A DNA stretch of 42,725 nucleotides from an uncultured Gammaproteobacteria bacterium (GTDB lineage: Bacteria > Pseudomonadota > Gammaproteobacteria > HK1). Below the pieces are notes generated by a model that saw nothing but the letters and a program-made list of their open reading frames with translations, did no database searches and was not told the DNA's origin. Position numbers and translations under genes: made by a program. Shown one piece after another: positions 7,598-18,320 of this stretch; positions within the stretch are counted from its first letter, which is position 1, and every line of letters starts with the position of its first letter. Where the stretch lies: assembly GCA_947258715.1 (NCBI GenBank), contig CAMYJH010000028.1, positions 1 to 42,725 of the forward strand, in the 5' to 3' direction.

Positions 7598-8344
7598 ATG
7601 CCCGCCAGCGCAGCAGTCAGAAAAACACCGGCGGCGAGTCCCCAGGACGCGCTCGTGGATCAACACACCTCCCTCGTCCGCCGCATTGCTTTCCATTTGA
7701 TTACCCGCCTACCGCCCAGCGTGCAGGTGGACGACTTGATCCAGGCCGGAATGATTGGCCTGTTGGAGGCCTCGAGTAATTATGCCCCGGGACACGGCGC
7801 AAGCTTCGAGACCTTTGCCGGCATCCGCATCCGCGGCGCCATGCTCGACGAAATCCGAAAGAGCGACTGGACGCCCCGTTCCTTGCACCGAAAGCTGCGA
7901 CAGATTGCCGAGGCCATACGTAATATCGAGACCGCCGAGTCTCGGGACGCGCGGGACTCGGAAGTGGCAGAGAAGCTCGGACTAAGCCTGGACGCGTATC
8001 ACCAGGTGCTTCAAGACGCTTCCGGGCATCGGATCTTCAGTCTCGAAGACCTGATTGCGGGAAGTGAATCCGTTTCCGAGGGCTTGAGCGGCAAGTTCGA
8101 CGGCCCGCTGGAGGATCTCGAGCACGAACAATTCCGAAACATGCTGGCCAAGGCAATAGCGGGGCTGCCGGAACGCGAAAAACTGGTGATGGCGCTGTAT
8201 TACGACGAGGAGCTCAACCTGCGCCAGATTGGAGAGGTGCTCAACGTCAGCGAATCCCGAGTTTGTCAGATCCACGGTCAGGCCGTGGTTCGACTGCGCG
8301 CGCGCCTCAAGGAATGGGCCGAGCGGGATGCGCTCATTGACTGA
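7598..8344 (+). CDS. fliA: RNA polymerase sigma factor FliA (sigma-28)
   Basis: A 248-residue sigma-70-family factor that directs late flagellar and chemotaxis transcription. Region 2 is clear: HTSLVRRIAFHLITRLPPSVQVDDLIQAGMIG and SFETFAGIRIRGAMLDEIRKSDW (about residues 23-90). Region 3 follows. Region 4 has LPEREKLVMALYYDEELNLRQIGEVL and SESRVCQIHGQAVVRLRARL. The length matches FliA of other gammaproteobacteria. The ATG has a strong AGGAGG 7 bases upstream, which is tied up in a potential hairpin. A sigma-54-type promoter precedes it. The gene stands 218 bp after fleQ. In many relatives fliA sits after flhF-fleN, so this placement beside fleQ without flagellar structural genes is unusual. 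Confidence 0.95.
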   Translation: MPASAAVRKTPAASPQDALVDQHTSLVRRIAFHLITRLPPSVQVDDLIQAGMIGLLEASSNYAPGHGASFETFAGIRIRGAMLDEIRKSDWTPRSLHRKLRQIAEAIRNIETAESRDARDSEVAEKLGLSLDAYHQVLQDASGHRIFSLEDLIAGSESVSEGLSGKFDGPLEDLEHEQFRNMLAKAIAGLPEREKLVMALYYDEELNLRQIGEVLNVSESRVCQIHGQAVVRLRARLKEWAERDALID

Positions 8345-8481
8345 TCTTGCGGAGCTGCCAGAAAGAAACAAAATAATTTTAGATATTACATACCGTTACA
8401 TTATCTTTTTAACTTCGTTTTTTTGATTTTTCTGCCGCTGCGACTTAAGCTCTCGGCTTTTCATGTCTGAGAGTTCCCCCC

Positions 8482-10842
8482 ATGGCGCCGCGGCGCGCAC
8501 GTCGACGTAAGCGCGCAAGAAAAAGTCGTCTGCGGAATGTGTTCCGGCGGAAAACCGGGGCATACGGTCGGTCGCGATGGCGGGTGGTGATCGCATCCAC
8601 GTTGGTCGCAGCTGTGCTGACCTTCGGCGGCTACCTCTTCTGGCTCAACAATAACGTCACCAGACAATTTGAAGGCAGGCGCTGGCAAGTGCCAGCGCGA
8701 ATTTACTCCCGCCCGCTCGAACTATACCCCGGTGCTGCACTCACCCCCGAAGAGCTGATCGCAGAGCTTGACGCCGCCGGCTATCAGCCGGGATCGGTGC
8801 GCCGCGCCGGCGGCTATGTCCGGCGGGGCAACACTTTCTTCATCAATCTGCGCGGCTTTCGCTTCTGGGACGGCGACGATCCGCCGCGCCAGCTGAGCGT
8901 TACCCTGGCCGGCGGCCAGGTGCGCCGGCTGGCAGACGGCGCCCGGCTGATTCCGCTAGTGCGTTTGCAGCCCGCGCTGGTTGGCCGAATTTACCCAGGC
9001 CACGGCGAAGATCGGATCCTTCTGCGACTGAGTGACGTGCCGCCACTATTCATCAAGGTACTGCTGACGGTAGAAGATAGAGGTTTCTATCGTCATTCCG
9101 GGATTTCCATCCGCTCCATGCTGCGGGCGCTCATGGCCAATATTCGCGCTCGGCAAACGGTGCAGGGCGGTAGCACCATTACCCAGCAGCTGGCAAAGAA
9201 TTTCTATCTGACTCCGGAACGCACCATTACGCGAAAGCTCAACGAGGCGCTGATCGCGCTGTTGCTTGAATTTCACTTTGAAAAAGGGGAAATCCTCGAG
9301 GCTTATCTGAACGAGGTATACGTCGGCCAGCAGGGACCGCGAGCGGTGCACGGCTTCGGCCTGGCGGCGCACTTCTTCTTCGGCCGGCGGCTGGAAGAAC
9401 TGGAGCTGGCGGAGATGGCGCTGCTGGTGGCGCTGGTGCGCGGTCCGTCTTACTACAATCCCAGGCTGCATCCGCGAAGGGCCAAGCAGCGTCGTGACCT
9501 GGCGCTGGATATGATGGCGGAGCAGGGCGTCGTTAGTAAAGAAAAAGCCGAAGAGCAAAAATCGCGTCCATTGGGCGTACTCGATGAGGCGCCGAAGGGC
9601 GAGGCCCGCTATCCGGCTTTTCTCGACCTGGTGCGGCGCCAACTGCGAAGGGATTACCGCGACCAAGATCTGCGCAGCGCGGGGCTGCAGATTTTCACCA
9701 CTCTGGACCCAATGCTGCAGCGGCGGGCGGAATCCGCGCTTTCCGCCCGGGTGCGGCAACTGGAGCTGGGCAGCGCGCGGCTCGGGCCGGGCGCGCTTCA
9801 GGGAGCGGTAGTCCTCACCCGTAGCAGCACCGCCGAAGTGCTTGCAGTGGTGGGCGGACGCAAGCCGCGGGAGGCGGGTTTCAACCGCGCCCTGGACGCG
9901 GTGCGGCCGATAGGTTCTCTGGTCAAGCCAGCGGTCTACCTGGCCGCGCTGGAGCAGCCGGGCCGCTACAGCCTGGTGACCCCCATCGACGACGCTCCGG
10001 TGCGGCTAGAGGACGAGCGGGGGAAGATCTGGGCGCCGCAGAATTATGACGATCAGCTCCACGGAAGTGTTCCCCTTTACATGGGTTTAGCCAATTCCTA
10101 CAACCTCGCCACCGTGAATTTGGGGATGGAGGTCGGTGTTCCGCGAGTGGCGGAGACCCTCGAGCGCCTGGGCGTGATCCGACCTCTTCCCAGGTACCCC
10201 TCAATGCTGCTTGGCGCCATCGAGCTGTCGCCGCTGGAGGTGACGCAGATTTATCAGACCATCGCAGCTCAAGGATTTCGCACCCCGCTGCGCGCCATCC
10301 GCGAAATAACCAACGCCAACGGCGACCCGCTCACCCGCTATCCATTGAGCGTGACTCAATCCATTGCCCCTGGGCCGGTCTACCTGCTCGGGCACGCGCT
10401 AACGGAGGTCATGCGCAGTGGAACCGGACGGGGCGCTTATCGCCGTCTTCCCGAAAAGCTGGTCGCGGCAGGAAAGACCGGAACCACGGATGAGCTTCGG
10501 GACAGTTGGTTCGCCGGCTTTACCGAAGAGCTGCTGGCTGTGGTGTGGCTTGGCCGGGACGACAATAAGCCCACCGGATTGAGCGGCACTACCGGCGCGC
10601 TGGAGGTTTGGAGCCATTTGATGTCGGGAATCCGCACCCGGAGCTTCGTCCCGCCGGTGCCCGACAACGTGGTTTTTTCCTGGGTGGATCCCGTTAAGAT
10701 GGGTGTCGATAGCTTCGGCTTTGGCTGCCGCAATGCGCGCCGGGTTCCGTTTATTCGTGGATTTCAGCCCCGGGACGGAAGCTGCGGAGAAAACGGCGCT
10801 CGGGTACCGGCATCACCCATTTCACCTTCGGACCGACGTTAG
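8482..10842 (+). CDS. mrcB: penicillin-binding protein 1B
   Basis: A 786-residue bifunctional class A PBP that polymerises glycan strands and cross-links peptides in the periplasm. A basic cytoplasmic N-terminus (to about 35) precedes one membrane helix (VVIASTLVAAVLTFGGYLFW). A UB2H region follows (about 75-170), where the lipoprotein LpoB binds in E. coli. The GT51 domain shows EDRGFYRHSG (about 196) and GGSTITQQLAKN (about 228). The transpeptidase has the nucleophile SLVK (Ser about 479), SYN (about 539) and KTGT (about 665). A cysteine-containing C-terminal tail follows. No strong ribosome binding site is seen before the ATG. The 137-bp AT-rich gap after fliA may hold its promoter. The stop (TAG) is directly followed by the ATG of the next gene. 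Confidence 0.95.
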   Translation: MAPRRARRRKRARKSRLRNVFRRKTGAYGRSRWRVVIASTLVAAVLTFGGYLFWLNNNVTRQFEGRRWQVPARIYSRPLELYPGAALTPEELIAELDAAGYQPGSVRRAGGYVRRGNTFFINLRGFRFWDGDDPPRQLSVTLAGGQVRRLADGARLIPLVRLQPALVGRIYPGHGEDRILLRLSDVPPLFIKVLLTVEDRGFYRHSGISIRSMLRALMANIRARQTVQGGSTITQQLAKNFYLTPERTITRKLNEALIALLLEFHFEKGEILEAYLNEVYVGQQGPRAVHGFGLAAHFFFGRRLEELELAEMALLVALVRGPSYYNPRLHPRRAKQRRDLALDMMAEQGVVSKEKAEEQKSRPLGVLDEAPKGEARYPAFLDLVRRQLRRDYRDQDLRSAGLQIFTTLDPMLQRRAESALSARVRQLELGSARLGPGALQGAVVLTRSSTAEVLAVVGGRKPREAGFNRALDAVRPIGSLVKPAVYLAALEQPGRYSLVTPIDDAPVRLEDERGKIWAPQNYDDQLHGSVPLYMGLANSYNLATVNLGMEVGVPRVAETLERLGVIRPLPRYPSMLLGAIELSPLEVTQIYQTIAAQGFRTPLRAIREITNANGDPLTRYPLSVTQSIAPGPVYLLGHALTEVMRSGTGRGAYRRLPEKLVAAGKTGTTDELRDSWFAGFTEELLAVVWLGRDDNKPTGLSGTTGALEVWSHLMSGIRTRSFVPPVPDNVVFSWVDPVKMGVDSFGFGCRNARRVPFIRGFQPRDGSCGENGARVPASPISPSDRR

Positions 10843-11430
10843 ATGCACTTTTATCGAACCATCGTAGTGACCGCGATTATCGCATTGACCTCTGGCTGCG
10901 CCTCGTCGCGCCCGCCGGCGCCGGTGGACGAACTCGGAGTTCCTGCAGAGGTTCAGACAAGGACACCCGGCCAGATGACGCCTTCACCCATGGAGGTGCC
11001 CTCCAGTGAAGAAGCGGTCACCATTCCGCTGGGTTATTCCGGGCCGCCCACCGATTCCGATGCCTCGCCGCGACCCGTGCCGAGAGGCAATGGCGCGCCA
11101 GCTAATCCTGCGGTGGTTGCGTTGCTCAACGACGCAAACCTGGCGATGCAAAACGGCCGCGACGACCGTGCCGCCGCCAGTCTCGAACGCGCGCTCAGCA
11201 TCGAGCCGAGAAATGCTTGGCTCTGGCACCGGCTGGCGGGCACTCGGCTGAAGCAGGGCGATCTGGATCAGGCGGCGGCGCTGGCGGCCAAGTCCAACTC
11301 TTTTGCCTCCTCGGATCGAAAACTTCAGGCGGCCAACTGGCGCATCATTGCGGATGTCCACCGGCGCCAAGGCGAATTCGACGCCGCCCAAAGCGCGGAA
11401 CAACGAGCTACCCGGCTGGAAACGCCCTGA
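10843..11430 (+). CDS. tetratricopeptide repeat lipoprotein
   Basis: A 195-residue exported lipoprotein. A short signal peptide ends in a lipobox LTSGC with the acylated Cys at about 19. A long Pro/Ser-rich linker (about 22-85) suggests reach across the periplasm. The C-terminal half has about three TPR-like helix pairs (ALLNDANLAMQNGRDDRAAA, NAWLWHRLAGTRLKQGDLDQ and NWRIIADVHRRQGEFDAA). It starts at the base after the mrcB stop codon, so translation is coupled. Similar TPR lipoproteins follow mrcB in pseudomonads, so a role with PBP1B in wall synthesis is a fair inference. Its activity is not known from sequence, and it is not recognisable as LpoB itself. Confidence 0.8.
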   Translation: MHFYRTIVVTAIIALTSGCASSRPPAPVDELGVPAEVQTRTPGQMTPSPMEVPSSEEAVTIPLGYSGPPTDSDASPRPVPRGNGAPANPAVVALLNDANLAMQNGRDDRAAASLERALSIEPRNAWLWHRLAGTRLKQGDLDQAAALAAKSNSFASSDRKLQAANWRIIADVHRRQGEFDAAQSAEQRATRLETP

Positions 11431-11610
11431 CACGTATGGTTATGAAAGCGCGCCCATGGAATGTCCGCGTCTGAACGATGCGGGCCAAGGCTCCGCGCCC
11501 CAGCGTCGAGAGCGAAGAAACCCTCGCCACCCGCAGCGGTCGAATTTCATATGAAGTTGAATTTCGCACCCGCCACGCTGAATCACGACTAACCGATGGG
11601 TAGCCGCTAG

Positions 11611-12726
11611 ATGCACGTTTCGCAGCAAAGCATCGAGAATTTCCCCACGCGCTACTGGCACAGGCTGGCGGACGGGCGGGTGCAGTGCGATGTGTGTCCG
11701 CGAGCGTGCAAGCTGCGGGAAGGGCAGCAGGGACTTTGTTTCGTGCGCGCCTGTAAAGACGGGGAGGTGGTGCTCACCACCTACGGGCGTTCCAGCGGAT
11801 TTTGCGTCGACCCGATCGAGAAAAAGCCGCTGAATCATTTTCTACCGGGCACGCCCGTACTTTCTTTCGGCACCGCTGGCTGCAACCTGGCGTGCAAGTT
11901 CTGCCAGAACTGGGACATGAGCAAATCCCGGGAAATGGACACCTTGGCAGACGCCGCCAGCCCGGAGGATCTGGCGCGGGCGGCGGTACAGCTGGGGTGC
12001 AGGAGCGTCGCCTTCACCTACAACGACCCGGTGATATTTTTAGAGTACGCCATCGACACCGCGCAGGCTTGTCACGAACGCGGCATCAAAGCCGTTGCCG
12101 TCACCGCCGGATACATTTGCGACCAGCCGCGGACCGATTTTTTCCGTCACATGGACGCGGCCAACGTGGATCTGAAGGCATTCACCGAGCGCTTCTACCA
12201 CAAGGTGACCGGTTCGCATCTGCAGCCGGTGCTGGAGACGCTCGAATATCTCAGGCACGAAACCGAGGTCTGGTTCGAAATCACCAATCTGATCATTCCG
12301 GGTGAAAACGACTCCGACGAAGAACTGGAGCAGATGACGCAGTGGATCGTGGATACCCTGGGGCCCGAGGTGCCGCTCCACTTCACGGCCTTTCATCCCG
12401 ACTGGAAGATGACGGACACGCCGGCGACTCCGCCCGCTACTTTGAGCCGCGCGCGGAATATAGGCCTTAAGAACGGTCTTCGATACGTTTACACCGGCAA
12501 CGTGCATGACGAGAACGGTGGGACCACCGTTTGCCACGGCTGCGGCGCGCCGCTGGTGGTGCGTGACTGGTACGTACTCAAAGGCTGGCATCTCACCGAC
12601 GACGGGCGCTGCGAATCTTGCGGTCTGCCGTGCGCCGGCGTGTTCAGCGGGCCGCCGGGTGACTGGGGCGCGCGCCGGCAGCCGGTGCGCCTTAAGGCAG
12701 GTCTGTCGTCAATCGGATTCGCGTAG
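11611..12726 (+). CDS. amrS: AmmeMemoRadiSam system radical SAM enzyme
   Basis: A 371-residue radical SAM protein of the AmrS (PFL-activase-like) type. The cluster motif is Cys91, Cys95 and Cys98 (GCNLACKFCQNW). A cysteine-rich N-terminal module (CDVCPRACKLREGQQGLC, about 26-43) and a C-terminal zinc-like pair (CHGCGAPL and CESCGLPC) are typical of the family. Its partners in other genomes are AMMECR1 and Memo domain proteins; neither is present in this window. The substrate is unknown. It is preceded by a 180-bp gap with nothing clear apart from an imperfect GAATTTC repeat (11550-11580), and followed by the tRNA-fMet promoter. Confidence 0.88.
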   Translation: MHVSQQSIENFPTRYWHRLADGRVQCDVCPRACKLREGQQGLCFVRACKDGEVVLTTYGRSSGFCVDPIEKKPLNHFLPGTPVLSFGTAGCNLACKFCQNWDMSKSREMDTLADAASPEDLARAAVQLGCRSVAFTYNDPVIFLEYAIDTAQACHERGIKAVAVTAGYICDQPRTDFFRHMDAANVDLKAFTERFYHKVTGSHLQPVLETLEYLRHETEVWFEITNLIIPGENDSDEELEQMTQWIVDTLGPEVPLHFTAFHPDWKMTDTPATPPATLSRARNIGLKNGLRYVYTGNVHDENGGTTVCHGCGAPLVVRDWYVLKGWHLTDDGRCESCGLPCAGVFSGPPGDWGARRQPVRLKAGLSSIGFA

Positions 12727-12735
12727 GGGGATTCC

Positions 12736-12765
12736 TTGAAAAACCCTTGCACGTGGGGGTAATAT
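12736..12765 (+). promoter_or_regulatory. sigma-70 promoter of tRNA-fMet and the rimP-nusA-infB unit
   Basis: TTGAAA (12736-12741) and TAATAT (12760-12765) are separated by 18 bp. The predicted start near 12772 is only a few bases before the tRNA 5' end. In E. coli the matching promoter drives metY and, by read-through, the nusA-infB operon. Confidence 0.6.
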
Positions 12766-12778
12766 GTTTGGTTGTTAT

Positions 12779-12855
12779 TGCGGGGTGGAGCAGTCTGGCA
12801 GCTCGTCGGGCTCATAACCCGAAGGTCGCAGGTTCAAATCCTGCCCCCGCTACCA
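12779..12855 (+). tRNA. metY: initiator tRNA-fMet (anticodon CAT)
   Basis: A 77-nt tRNA with encoded CCA. The three G:C pairs of the anticodon stem (TCGGG CTCATAA CCCGA) mark it as the initiator rather than the elongator. The acceptor stem has no Watson-Crick pair at 1:72: both positions are T (12779 and 12851), where E. coli has C1/A72. The T arm GCAGG-TTCAAAT-CCTGC is regular. Its place directly before rimP-nusA-infB is the conserved metY position. Confidence 0.97.
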
Positions 12856-12864
12856 GTGCTCCAG

Positions 12865-12889
12865 ACCCCTTGATACAGGGGTTTTTTTT
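12865..12889 (+). terminator. rho-independent terminator after tRNA-fMet
   Basis: The hairpin ACCCCT (12865-12870) / AGGGGT (12877-12882) with a 6-base loop is followed by eight T. It would end most tRNA transcripts 10 bases after the CCA, leaving rimP-nusA expression to read-through or to a second promoter (a weak TTGAAA at 12913-12918 lies between the two hairpins). Confidence 0.8.
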
Positions 12890-12955
12890 GCCAGCTGTGT
12901 TGGCGTTTTTAATTGAAAACGCTAGACTAATCAGTTGTCTATCGTTGGATCGATA

Positions 12956-12982
12956 AAAAAGTGGGCCCCGCGCCCACTTTTT
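12956..12982. terminator. second hairpin terminator/attenuator before rimP
   Basis: A perfect 11-bp stem AAAAAGTGGGC (12956-12966) / GCCCACTTTTT (12972-12982) with a 5-base loop, ending in T and followed by TTGTTTT. It is A-rich on one side and T-rich on the other, so it could work on either strand. It sits 14 bases before the rimP ATG, inside the leader of the operon that encodes the termination factor NusA. Confidence 0.75.
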
Positions 12983-12996
12983 GTTTTGGGCCGAAA

Positions 12997-13452
12997 ATGC
13001 AGTACCTGGACGTGCGGCTCAAGAGGCTGATCAAGCCCGCGGTGGAAGCCTTGGGCTACGAACTGGTCGGCGTGGAGTACAGGCGCGGTCGAAAGCGTGC
13101 GCTGTTGCGCGTCTACATCGACAAGTCAGAAGGCATTACGCTGGACGACTGTGAGCGCGCCAGCCACCAGGTCAGTGGGGTACTCGATGTGGAGGATCCC
13201 ATCGTGGAACGGTACGACCTGGAGGTTTCGTCGCCAGGGTTGGATCGGCCGCTGTTCGAGCCGGAGCACTTTGATCGCTTCGCCGGGCACAGGGTCAGGG
13301 TTCGAATGAGTCCTCCCGTGGACGGCAGGCGAAAGTACACGGGAGTGCTGCTCGGATTCGAGAACGGCGAAGTGCGCGTGGACGAAGACGGCGTCGAGCG
13401 CCGCGTGCCTCTAGAGTCGGTGAGCGCGGCGAGACTCGTTCCCGACGAATGA
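12997..13452 (+). CDS. rimP: ribosome maturation factor RimP
   Basis: A 151-residue cytoplasmic factor needed for 30S subunit maturation. Family sequence is plain: LIKPAVEALGYELVGVEYRRG, LLRVYIDKSEGITLDDCERASHQVSGVLDVED and YDLEVSSPGLDRPLFEPEHF, then an SH3-like C-terminal part. The ATG at 12997 fits the family start. An upstream in-frame GTG at 12961 lies inside the leader hairpin and is rejected. It is the first protein gene after tRNA-fMet and 117 bp before nusA. Confidence 0.95.
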   Translation: MQYLDVRLKRLIKPAVEALGYELVGVEYRRGRKRALLRVYIDKSEGITLDDCERASHQVSGVLDVEDPIVERYDLEVSSPGLDRPLFEPEHFDRFAGHRVRVRMSPPVDGRRKYTGVLLGFENGEVRVDEDGVERRVPLESVSAARLVPDE

Positions 13453-13569
13453 GCCGTGCGGATAATTTTTGTGCCGGGGTGAGAAGTTGAAAGCAGCAGG
13501 CGCTCCGGGTTTTTGAGATCGGATTTAAGCGAGTCCGTTAGCGCTTACGCAGCGGGCTGGAAATTGAAC

Positions 13570-15192
13570 ATGAGTAGAGAAATTCTTGCGGTAGCCGAGG
13601 TGGTGTCCAACGAAAAGGGCGTTGCCAAGGAAATTATCTTCGATGCTATCGAAGCCGCTCTGGCGAGCGCGACGCGCAAACGCCACAGCGAGGATATCGA
13701 AGTTCGCGTCGCTATCGACCGCGAGACCGGTGATTACGACACCTTTCGCCGTTGGTTGGTGGTCGACGACGAGGAGATCCTGGCCAGCGGTGAAGCGCGC
13801 GAGCTCGAGCCGGCGGAACCCGCCCGGCTGACGGAAGCCGACGAGAAAGGCGATGACGAGGCGCCCGAGGGACCGCGCGAGTTGATCCCGACAAAGGAAA
13901 TCCTGCTGAGCGAGGCGCTAAAGTTAGAACCTGGAATCACTGCCGGTGAGTACATCGAAGAGCCCATTCCGTCGGTGGATTTCGGTCGCATCGCGGCACA
14001 GACAGCGAAGCAGGTGATTGTGCAAAAGGTGCGCGAGGCGGAGCGGGCCCAAGTGGTGGAAGCGTACCAGGATCGCGTCGGCGAGCTCGTAACAGGCGTC
14101 GTAAAGCGCCTCGACCGGGGCAACGTCATTCTCGACCTTGGCGCCAATGCGGAAGCCGTGATCGCGCGTGAAGAACTCATCCCGCGGGAGCTGGTGCGGC
14201 CCGGGGATCGCATGCGTGGTTACTTGAGAGACGTGCGTTCGGAGCCGCGCGGCCCGCAGCTGTTCGTCAGCCGCACGGCGCCCGAGCTCATGATCGAGCT
14301 GTTCAAGCTCGAAGTGCCGGAGATCGGTGAAGGCCTCATCGACATCATGGGCGCAGCCCGCGATCCCGGTTCGCGTGCGAAAATCGGGGTGCGCAGCAAC
14401 GTGCCGCGGATTGACCCGGTAGGCGCCTGCGTAGGCATGCGGGGCTCGCGCGTACAGGCGGTATCGAACGAGCTGGCCGGCGAACGCGTGGACATCATTC
14501 TCTGGGACGAGAACCCCGCCCAGTATGTGATCAACGCCATGTCGCCGGCGGAGGTTGTCTCAATCGTCGTCGATGAAGAGTCCAAGTCGATGGATGTGGC
14601 CGTGACCGAGGACCAGCTTTCCCAAGCGATCGGCCGCGGCGGTCAGAACGTGCGCCTGGCGAGCCAGCTCACCGGCTGGGAGCTCAACGTGATGACGGAA
14701 TCACAGGCCGATGAGCGTAGCGAAGCCGAGGCGGAAAAAATTCTCAAGCTGTTCATGGACAAACTCGACGTGGATGAAGAAGTGGCGCTGATTCTGGTTC
14801 AGGAGGGGTTTTCCTCCATCGATGAGGTTGCCTATGTGCCCATTGCCGAGATGACCGGGATTGAAGAGTTCGACGAGGACATCGCCCAGGAGCTTCAGTC
14901 CCGCGCTCGGGACGTCATGCTCACCCGGGAAATCGCCAGCGAAGAAGGTTTAAGCGATGCGCCGCCGGCGGAAGATCTGCTCGAGCTCGAAGGTATGGAC
15001 GACGCCCTCGCCCACGCGATTGCGCGCAGAGGCGTAGTCACTCGGGAAGATCTTGCCGAGCTGGCGGTGGATGATTTGATCGAGATTGCCGACATCGATC
15101 GTGAACGCGCCGGAGCATTGATCATGACGGCGCGGGCGATATGGTTCGAAGACGAGGATGAAAAAGAGAGTGAGAGCGAGAGCGAGGTTTGA
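13570..15192 (+). CDS. nusA: transcription termination/antitermination protein NusA
   Basis: A 540-residue RNA polymerase-binding factor controlling pausing, termination and antitermination. In order: an N-terminal polymerase-binding domain ([27 protein letters not shown]), an S1 domain ([21 protein letters not shown]), two KH domains ([23 protein letters not shown] and [20 protein letters not shown]) and two acidic C-terminal repeats with [16 protein letters not shown]. It is longer than E. coli NusA (495). An extra acidic segment of about 39 residues (about 68-106) sits between FRRWLVVDD and PTKEI. The ATG at 13570 matches the family start; an ATG-less extension from 13513 is unlikely. It is followed by infB after 10 bp. 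Confidence 0.96.
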   Translation: MSREILAVAEVVSNEKGVAKEIIFDAIEAALASATRKRHSEDIEVRVAIDRETGDYDTFRRWLVVDDEEILASGEARELEPAEPARLTEADEKGDDEAPEGPRELIPTKEILLSEALKLEPGITAGEYIEEPIPSVDFGRIAAQTAKQVIVQKVREAERAQVVEAYQDRVGELVTGVVKRLDRGNVILDLGANAEAVIAREELIPRELVRPGDRMRGYLRDVRSEPRGPQLFVSRTAPELMIELFKLEVPEIGEGLIDIMGAARDPGSRAKIGVRSNVPRIDPVGACVGMRGSRVQAVSNELAGERVDIILWDENPAQYVINAMSPAEVVSIVVDEESKSMDVAVTEDQLSQAIGRGGQNVRLASQLTGWELNVMTESQADERSEAEAEKILKLFMDKLDVDEEVALILVQEGFSSIDEVAYVPIAEMTGIEEFDEDIAQELQSRARDVMLTREIASEEGLSDAPPAEDLLELEGMDDALAHAIARRGVVTREDLAELAVDDLIEIADIDRERAGALIMTARAIWFEDEDEKESESESEV

Positions 15193-15202
15193 GGGTTAAG
15201 TG

Positions 15203-17794
<2,592 letters not shown>

Positions 17795-17919
17795 GATAAG
17801 AAAACTTTCCTCGTTCTTTTCGTGTACGCTTCGATGCGTAGCGCAGAACGGCAGCCCGCCATCAGCCGCGGCGTTTGATACGGCTCCGTGGATCAATCTT
17901 CGACACCGGTTCGACAGTT

Positions 17920-18276
17920 ATGGGCGAGAGGGAATTCGGTCGCGCGGCACGCGTCGCCTTGCAGCTTAGAAGAGAGCTGGCTTGGGTGCTCGAGCGCGAA
18001 ATGCAGGATCCTCGGACCCACCTGGTCACGATATCCCGGGTCGAGGTGTCCAGAGACTTGAGCCACGCCCGGGTTTTCGTTTCCGCGCCTGAAGACCATC
18101 CAATGAAAGAAGTGCTGTCGGTGCTCAACCACGCCGCCGGCTATTTGCAGCTGCGCCTGGGCGAACGTGTTCGCATGCGCTATCTTCCGCGACTAAGATT
18201 TCAAGAAGACAAGGCCGTTAGCAGTTCGAGCCGTATCGACGCCCTGCTTGCGGACGCCAAATCCCGGCAGCGCTGA
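17920..18276 (+). CDS. rbfA: 30S ribosome-binding factor RbfA
   Basis: A 118-residue KH-fold protein that assists late 16S rRNA processing and cold adaptation. FGRAARVALQLRRELAWVLEREMQDPR, ISRVEVSRDLSHARVFVS and LRLGERVRMRYLPRLRFQED match the family throughout. The ATG at 17920 aligns with known starts, although no good ribosome binding site precedes it. A start at 17875 would add 15 unrelated residues. It lies 125 bp after infB and 44 bp before truB. Confidence 0.94.
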   Translation: MGEREFGRAARVALQLRRELAWVLEREMQDPRTHLVTISRVEVSRDLSHARVFVSAPEDHPMKEVLSVLNHAAGYLQLRLGERVRMRYLPRLRFQEDKAVSSSSRIDALLADAKSRQR

Positions 18277-18320
18277 AGGCCTCTCGCATTTGACTGGATC
18301 GAACATCGGCGCCTGAGCGA

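Noticed and set aside
8365..8440. Terminator after fliA
   Set aside because: The stretch is AT-rich and has T-runs, but no stable hairpin directly precedes them; TGCCAGAAA and TTTCTGCC are too far apart and imperfect.
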